From assembly GCA_023229575.1 (NCBI GenBank), contig JALNYZ010000027.1, forward strand, positions 1 to 55,947: a stretch of 55,947 bases of DNA. Reading direction: 5' to 3'. Shown here piece after piece: positions 52,076-55,947 of this stretch. Within the stretch, counting starts at the first letter, position 1; each line of letters begins with the position of its first letter. This DNA is from Prolixibacteraceae bacterium. Lineage in GTDB: Bacteria > Bacteroidota > Bacteroidia > Bacteroidales > Prolixibacteraceae. The notes under the pieces were generated by a model that worked only from the letters and a program-made list of their open reading frames with translations, ran no database searches and had not been told where the DNA came from. Both the position numbers and the translations under genes were made by a program.

Positions 52076-55030
52076 TCAGTTTTCAACAAATACCTCAAAA
52101 TCCTCAAATCTCACCATCGATGGTTTCTGGTCGTTCGAACCGGCAGCAAGACCTATATCCAGCGTATGCGTGATCCCGGCAATGTTTCCGGATTTCCTGC
52201 TTAAAATCCAGTTTTTGCCATCGAAACTATAGTACCCTGAAAGCCGGTCACCATGCCTGACCATCTTGAGCCAAAGCGGGAATGGATGATCGGATGTATA
52301 ATTGAAGCTTCTTGAGTTGTGCATGGAGCCATCGCCAAATTCATCCCATTGTGCGCCGTGGCGCTTGGGGGTGGAGAACATCAGGAATGATCCCGGACTG
52401 CCTTTCTCATTGCCGGTTTTGGCCAGGTTGTTCCTTACGAAAATACCGAACCTGAACCAGTCACTCACCTCTTTGCCCAATTCGGCGACTTTAACAGTGG
52501 CAACGAAATTTCCTGTTGCGGATTTTGGCAGGAAGATGGTGCCGTAAGAGTCTTCGGCATGCAGAAAATCTGTGCCGCGGGCAGTTATCCGGTAACTGTT
52601 TTCACCCACATGGTAATCATACTCACATGGTTTCGCTGTTGCTGAACAGAATGTCTGCAGCTGATCTTGTACAAATTCCAATTTTTTTACAGGGAAAACC
52701 CGGATGGAAAGGGGAGGTTGATTGCCAATCGAAATGGATTGGGTTCCTGTTTTCAAGAGTATGTTGAAACTCAAGATCTTTGACTCATCCGATTGAAGCA
52801 CGATCATTTTGAAGGCCTCGGTTTTGTTGTTGACGATAAGATCTATCTGCTGACTTCTCCGTTCATGCCACACATTTTTGACCGTGATGCTCACTCTGAC
52901 CGAATCACCTGCCGGGAGTTCAGTCGCATCAGCGGTGAGATGACTGAACAAAACCTGTATGGTATCGCCCGCAATCTGTAGCAATTGTTCCGGCGTCGTT
53001 CCAATGGCCACACTATGCTTGCCGGGAATGAAGAACTGATGTTTGAATTCGACTGACCGACTGTTTTTGGAAATCACAGGGAAAAGTTGACTCTCTGAGA
53101 TATTTCCGTCAATATAAAGCGGAACCTGAAGGTTTCCGGTCGAACCACTGTTGGATACATCAGCTTTAATAATTACTGCGGCTCCCGTTTTTAATTCCTC
53201 CGGTGAAACCAGCTGCAGATTTTTATAGCCGTATTGTGGCAGACCATCAATTATTTTTTCAGGCTCAACTACTGGCCTTTCGATGGAGTGATTGTCGGTG
53301 TAAACATTGTTTTCCAGGTAAGCGGCACAGAGTTTCATCTCAGCCTGTTTGAGTCCGTAGAGGATGTTGTTGGTAAGCGACCAGCCGGAAGCCATGTTCT
53401 GCAGGAAGAGGCCCACGTTTTCGTTGGTGGTGGCAGGTTTGACATCGTGGATCAGGTTTTCGCGCACCACGGAACCGGGACTCAGTCCGTAAACGGCAAT
53501 GGCACCCTCATCGTCGCGGGCCATGTTTGTGAATGATAGGTGGTTGTATTCAACAAGGTGACTGCCATCGCTGGTCTCCTCCACGTTAGGCCAGGAACCT
53601 ACTGTGATACCGTAACTCCCTGTATTGGTGACATAATTGTGAGAGATGGTCGTTCGCATGGCATTGGCGGTGCGGATGCCCACCATAGCGGGCCGGAGGT
53701 TGGCAACCTCGTTGCGGGTAATCTTGTTATCACTGACAAGATCGCCCCAATTTTCAGGAATGGGATTTCCGTAAACAGCAATCCCTGATCCGGTTATGTT
53801 TTGAATGATGTTTTGATCGATTAGGTTATGGTAACTTCCCAAACCGAAATAGATGGCCGACTGGCTCACATTTTCGATGGTGTTACCGATTACCTCACAA
53901 TTTTTGGCATATGAAAAATCCAGGGTACTGCGATTGCCCGGTGCAGTTGTTGAAAAGGTGAGGTTGATGAGCCGGAGATTTCGCAACGGTTTCTCCCTGG
54001 TCCCTTCCGCATGGATAAGCCCGGCTGTTCTGGGGCTGAGCACTATCGCATTGTTTGGATTGTCGATCCCCTTATCAGGAATATAGGATAGGACCTTCGT
54101 TATTTGATTAAAAAACCATTCTCCGGTTGTGTCGAGTAAAGCCTCCAGATTTTCAACGTAATATTTGGGGGGCACATTGAGGAGTCCTTCGTCGGGATCT
54201 TTGAGAAAAGCCTTGTGTTTTTTCTCATCAATTTTGGTCAATGAAGTATGAACAGCTCCCCATCTGACAGTCATGGTAATGCGGTTTGACGCGAGATCTT
54301 TCCATGCTTTGAGATCACCGGGTCTGAAGCTGAAAGATCCGGGATCGGTTGGTTGACCGTCCGTATAGAAATATCCCTGGTTAGGCGTTCTAGCCAGCAT
54401 TTGTCGCCGGCCGTTGGCAAAGAGCTCTTTTACCTCCTGATTTTCAAGTCTCACCTGCCATTTTGCACCGGAAGATTTCTTCCAGCCGGTAATTCTTTGT
54501 CCCCCCGAAAGAACCGCATGTTCGCCGGGGTAGGAGGCATAGGTGACGAAGTAATCCTTGAGCTGGTGGTATTCGAACGCTCCGGTTGGAAGGTCCGTCT
54601 CTATCCGCTCGCCGCCATCCAAAGCATTGAAATGCAGTGTGCTATCCAGTGAATAGACGCCTTCACGGATGAAGACGAGGATATCTTTCCCTGTGCCATA
54701 GGGATGCGGGGAACCGATGTACCGTTTGTCTAGTGCAGGTTTTTTGGGAAGGAAGGTGGTCTTTTTCAAATCCCTGACCGCTCTTTGCGCCCGTTGTACC
54801 GTTGCAAAGGGACCATCTGTTCCTTCAGGATTTGGTTCTGCCAAAGTTCCCGACCATTTGTCATTGCCTTTGGTGGACACGAAGAAATCGGCTTTTTTAT
54901 CTTTCAGGGTGTAATCCTGCCATACTTCGCCGCGGAGGAAGCGGCCTTGGGCTGCGATTGGCTTGCGATTCAGAAATATACAAAGCAGCACAAGCAAGAG
55001 TTTTGGGGTAACCGACCAATGATAATTCAT
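52076..55030 (-). CDS. Large exported right-handed beta-helix protein
   Basis: The protein has 984 residues with a signal peptide (PKLLLVLLCIFLNRKPIAA). Residues about 45-80 (FFVSTKGNDKWSGTLAEPN...DGPFATVQRAQRAVRD) are the signature N-terminus of Bacteroidota beta-helix glycan-active proteins. The helix runs to about residue 560 (IENVSQSAIYFGLGSYHNLI, ISHNYVTNTGSYGITVG). Two CARDB-like beta-sandwiches follow (about 600-780), then a C-terminal DUF1349/LamG-like domain (about 800-984; DWFRFGIFVRNN, FPLWLKMVRHGDRLSGYYSFDG). A polysaccharide lyase, hydrolase (GH110-like) or binding role is possible. No catalytic residues can be assigned with confidence. The stop codon lies inside the neighbouring repeat zone. 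Confidence 0.85.
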   Translation of the reverse strand: MNYHWSVTPKLLLVLLCIFLNRKPIAAQGRFLRGEVWQDYTLKDKKADFFVSTKGNDKWSGTLAEPNPEGTDGPFATVQRAQRAVRDLKKTTFLPKKPALDKRYIGSPHPYGTGKDILVFIREGVYSLDSTLHFNALDGGERIETDLPTGAFEYHQLKDYFVTYASYPGEHAVLSGGQRITGWKKSSGAKWQVRLENQEVKELFANGRRQMLARTPNQGYFYTDGQPTDPGSFSFRPGDLKAWKDLASNRITMTVRWGAVHTSLTKIDEKKHKAFLKDPDEGLLNVPPKYYVENLEALLDTTGEWFFNQITKVLSYIPDKGIDNPNNAIVLSPRTAGLIHAEGTREKPLRNLRLINLTFSTTAPGNRSTLDFSYAKNCEVIGNTIENVSQSAIYFGLGSYHNLIDQNIIQNITGSGIAVYGNPIPENWGDLVSDNKITRNEVANLRPAMVGIRTANAMRTTISHNYVTNTGSYGITVGSWPNVEETSDGSHLVEYNHLSFTNMARDDEGAIAVYGLSPGSVVRENLIHDVKPATTNENVGLFLQNMASGWSLTNNILYGLKQAEMKLCAAYLENNVYTDNHSIERPVVEPEKIIDGLPQYGYKNLQLVSPEELKTGAAVIIKADVSNSGSTGNLQVPLYIDGNISESQLFPVISKNSRSVEFKHQFFIPGKHSVAIGTTPEQLLQIAGDTIQVLFSHLTADATELPAGDSVRVSITVKNVWHERRSQQIDLIVNNKTEAFKMIVLQSDESKILSFNILLKTGTQSISIGNQPPLSIRVFPVKKLEFVQDQLQTFCSATAKPCEYDYHVGENSYRITARGTDFLHAEDSYGTIFLPKSATGNFVATVKVAELGKEVSDWFRFGIFVRNNLAKTGNEKGSPGSFLMFSTPKRHGAQWDEFGDGSMHNSRSFNYTSDHPFPLWLKMVRHGDRLSGYYSFDGKNWILSRKSGNIAGITHTLDIGLAAGSNDQKPSMVRFEDFEVFVEN

Positions 55031-55193
55031 GACAAGTAAAATAGTAGTTAAGGATGCAAGTAGTTGATTCAGATGATTCTATGAAAAGACAATCATTTGA
55101 ATAAGACAAAAGTAAGAAAAAAATAACGATATCGGGACAATAGATTTATAGGCGTGCAGTTGTCAATTTGGTAAAGAAGACAACCAATGTTAT

Positions 55194-55380
55194 TTTTGCC
55201 CGTCAGGGCATCAAGCTCAATAGAAATATAGTTAGTTGAATTTCCGTTTTCCCGTCAGGGAATAAACAAACATTAGCCGATCCTATTAAATGATTGGATT
55301 TGTGAATGTCTATCCCCTGACGGGGAAACGCGATCCGTTGGTCTCTCTTTCTATTGAGCTTGATGCCCTAACGGGCAAAA
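55194..55380. repeat. Long inverted repeat of the CCCGTCAGGG type
   Basis: The outer arms 55194-55226 and 55348-55380 match at 32 of 33 bases (core GCATCAAGCTCAATAGAAA). Inside them a second pair (CCCGTCAGGG around 55251-55260 and CCCCTGACGGGG around 55314-55325) makes a nested stem. The full structure spans 187 bases. No gene is supported between 55031 and 55477. Related CCC..GGG palindromes are at 43962 and 44108. Confidence 0.8.
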
Positions 55381-55477
55381 GTTGAATTTGAATTGAGATA
55401 TGAGATATGAGAATGCAGGTTATGAATCCTTCTAGTGTGAAGCGTATTGATAGATATTAAAGTTGGAACAAGTAAGA

Positions 55478-55900
55478 TCAAACAAACTGTATCTGGCCTA
55501 TTTCTGCGGCAAAATTGTGCAACGATTTTTCAATTTTCTCCACTGTTTTAGCGCTGGGTTTCCGTCTTCCGGTTACATAGTGGCTCAATTGACCCTGGTT
55601 GATACCTGTTAAACGTTCGAGTCCAGCCAGGGACAGAATGTTGGAATAGTATTGTAAGAAAGATGCCACATCAAATTTGTACTCAAATTCAATGTCTTTT
55701 AATGATTGATTACCAGTTCCGTCAAAATAGGCAGATACCTCATTGACAGAATTTACAAAATCTTCTTTTGCTTCAGCTACAGTTTTTCCTTCGCCAACAA
55801 TGGTACTATCCAAATCGGGTGTAAAGATTCCGAACGAACCATCATCCCCTCTTTCAATAAGAGCTGTTGTTTTCATTTTCTTTAGTTCCGACCACTTCAT
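55478..55900 (-). CDS. hicB: HicB-type antitoxin with C-terminal HTH, no HicA seen
   Basis: The protein has 140 residues from ATG 55900; ATG 55876 (MKTTALIERG, 132 residues) is the likely HicB start. The N-terminal HicB domain (RGDDGSFGIFTPDLD, VGEGKTVAEAKEDFVNSV) is followed by a helix-turn-helix (LAGLERLTGINQGQLSHYVTGRRKPS) that would autoregulate the promoter. The extra leading residues MKWSELKK resemble the first residues of HicA proteins. The HicA body is missing, so this may be what remains of a hicA-hicB pair fused by deletion. A -7 box lies just upstream, so no intact hicA can fit before it unless it has a separate promoter. Confidence 0.8.
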   Translation of the reverse strand: MKWSELKKMKTTALIERGDDGSFGIFTPDLDSTIVGEGKTVAEAKEDFVNSVNEVSAYFDGTGNQSLKDIEFEYKFDVASFLQYYSNILSLAGLERLTGINQGQLSHYVTGRRKPSAKTVEKIEKSLHNFAAEIGQIQFV

Positions 55901-55919
55901 TCGATAGGCTTAAACTGAA

Positions 55920-55927
55920 CAAAGATA
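55920..55927 (-). promoter_or_regulatory. -7 promoter box before the HicB gene
   Basis: On the minus strand this reads TATCTTTG, 19 bases before the ATG at 55900. The -33 box would fall at or beyond the window edge. Confidence 0.5.
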
Positions 55928-55947
55928 TTGATATTAATATCACTTTA

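Overview
The window looks like a chromosomal segment of a Bacteroidota bacterium, probably Bacteroidia close to the Marinilabiliales/Prolixibacteraceae. This is inferred from gene content: DUF4294, a DUF1343/NamZ muramidase, an outer-membrane beta-barrel family receptor, the linked set coaX - outer membrane protein - lptC - CNNM/CBS protein - ppiD, Nudix-type regulators and many secreted lipoproteins. It also fits the TTTG / TAnnTTTG promoter form in front of the tRNA gene, weak ribosome binding sites and frequent TTG starts. I could not run any search, so family names rest on motifs read from the translations.

Region 1 (1-4.6 kb) is an accessory patch, visibly richer in A+T than the rest. 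It holds the tail of an unknown gene overlapping a small hypothetical gene, a TPR lipoprotein, a TPR remnant, an intact single-domain SIR2-like protein, a 16-codon stub of an ECF sigma factor, a 21-bp degenerate tandem repeat and a decayed hicB-hicA toxin-antitoxin pair. This is the best place in the window for a defence-type gene.

Region 2 (4.6-21.9 kb) is mostly core metabolism and repair: a TrmH-type methyltransferase coupled to arginine deiminase, DUF4294, a degenerate Gfo/Idh protein, pcm coupled to a metallo-beta-lactamase-fold hydrolase, endonuclease IV, an Omp85-like barrel, a TIP30-like SDR, class I fumarase, an NQO-like flavodoxin, tRNA-Val(TAC) with its promoter and terminator, a PAS-rich hybrid histidine kinase, a Nudix-related regulator, NIPSNAP, DUF1080 and a small DNA-binding protein.

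Region 3 (22.0-27.0 kb) is a putative peptidoglycan-sugar salvage locus. A GH3-C/class C beta-lactamase fusion protein that lacks the GH3 catalytic barrel is divergent from a NamZ-type exo-muramidase and an SSS-family symporter. Region 4 (27.0-33.9 kb) carries a beta-helix lipoprotein, a secreted EEP nuclease/phosphatase, an outer membrane receptor and a Tat-exported Gfo/Idh oxidoreductase.

Region 5 (34.1-42.9 kb) is one long plus-strand run: nadB-nadC-coaX with overlapping genes, then an outer membrane protein, lptC, a CNNM/CBS protein and ppiD. It closes on a perfect hairpin shared with convergent ispE. Region 6 (44-55.9 kb) has gcvP, a ruined DNA methylase, a sialate O-acetylesterase, a PhzF protein, a creatininase-family protein, a large beta-helix protein and a HicB antitoxin without a visible HicA.

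Almost every longer intergenic gap holds internally repetitive inverted repeats of at least six sequence families. They are annotated separately because they are the most unusual non-coding feature of the window.
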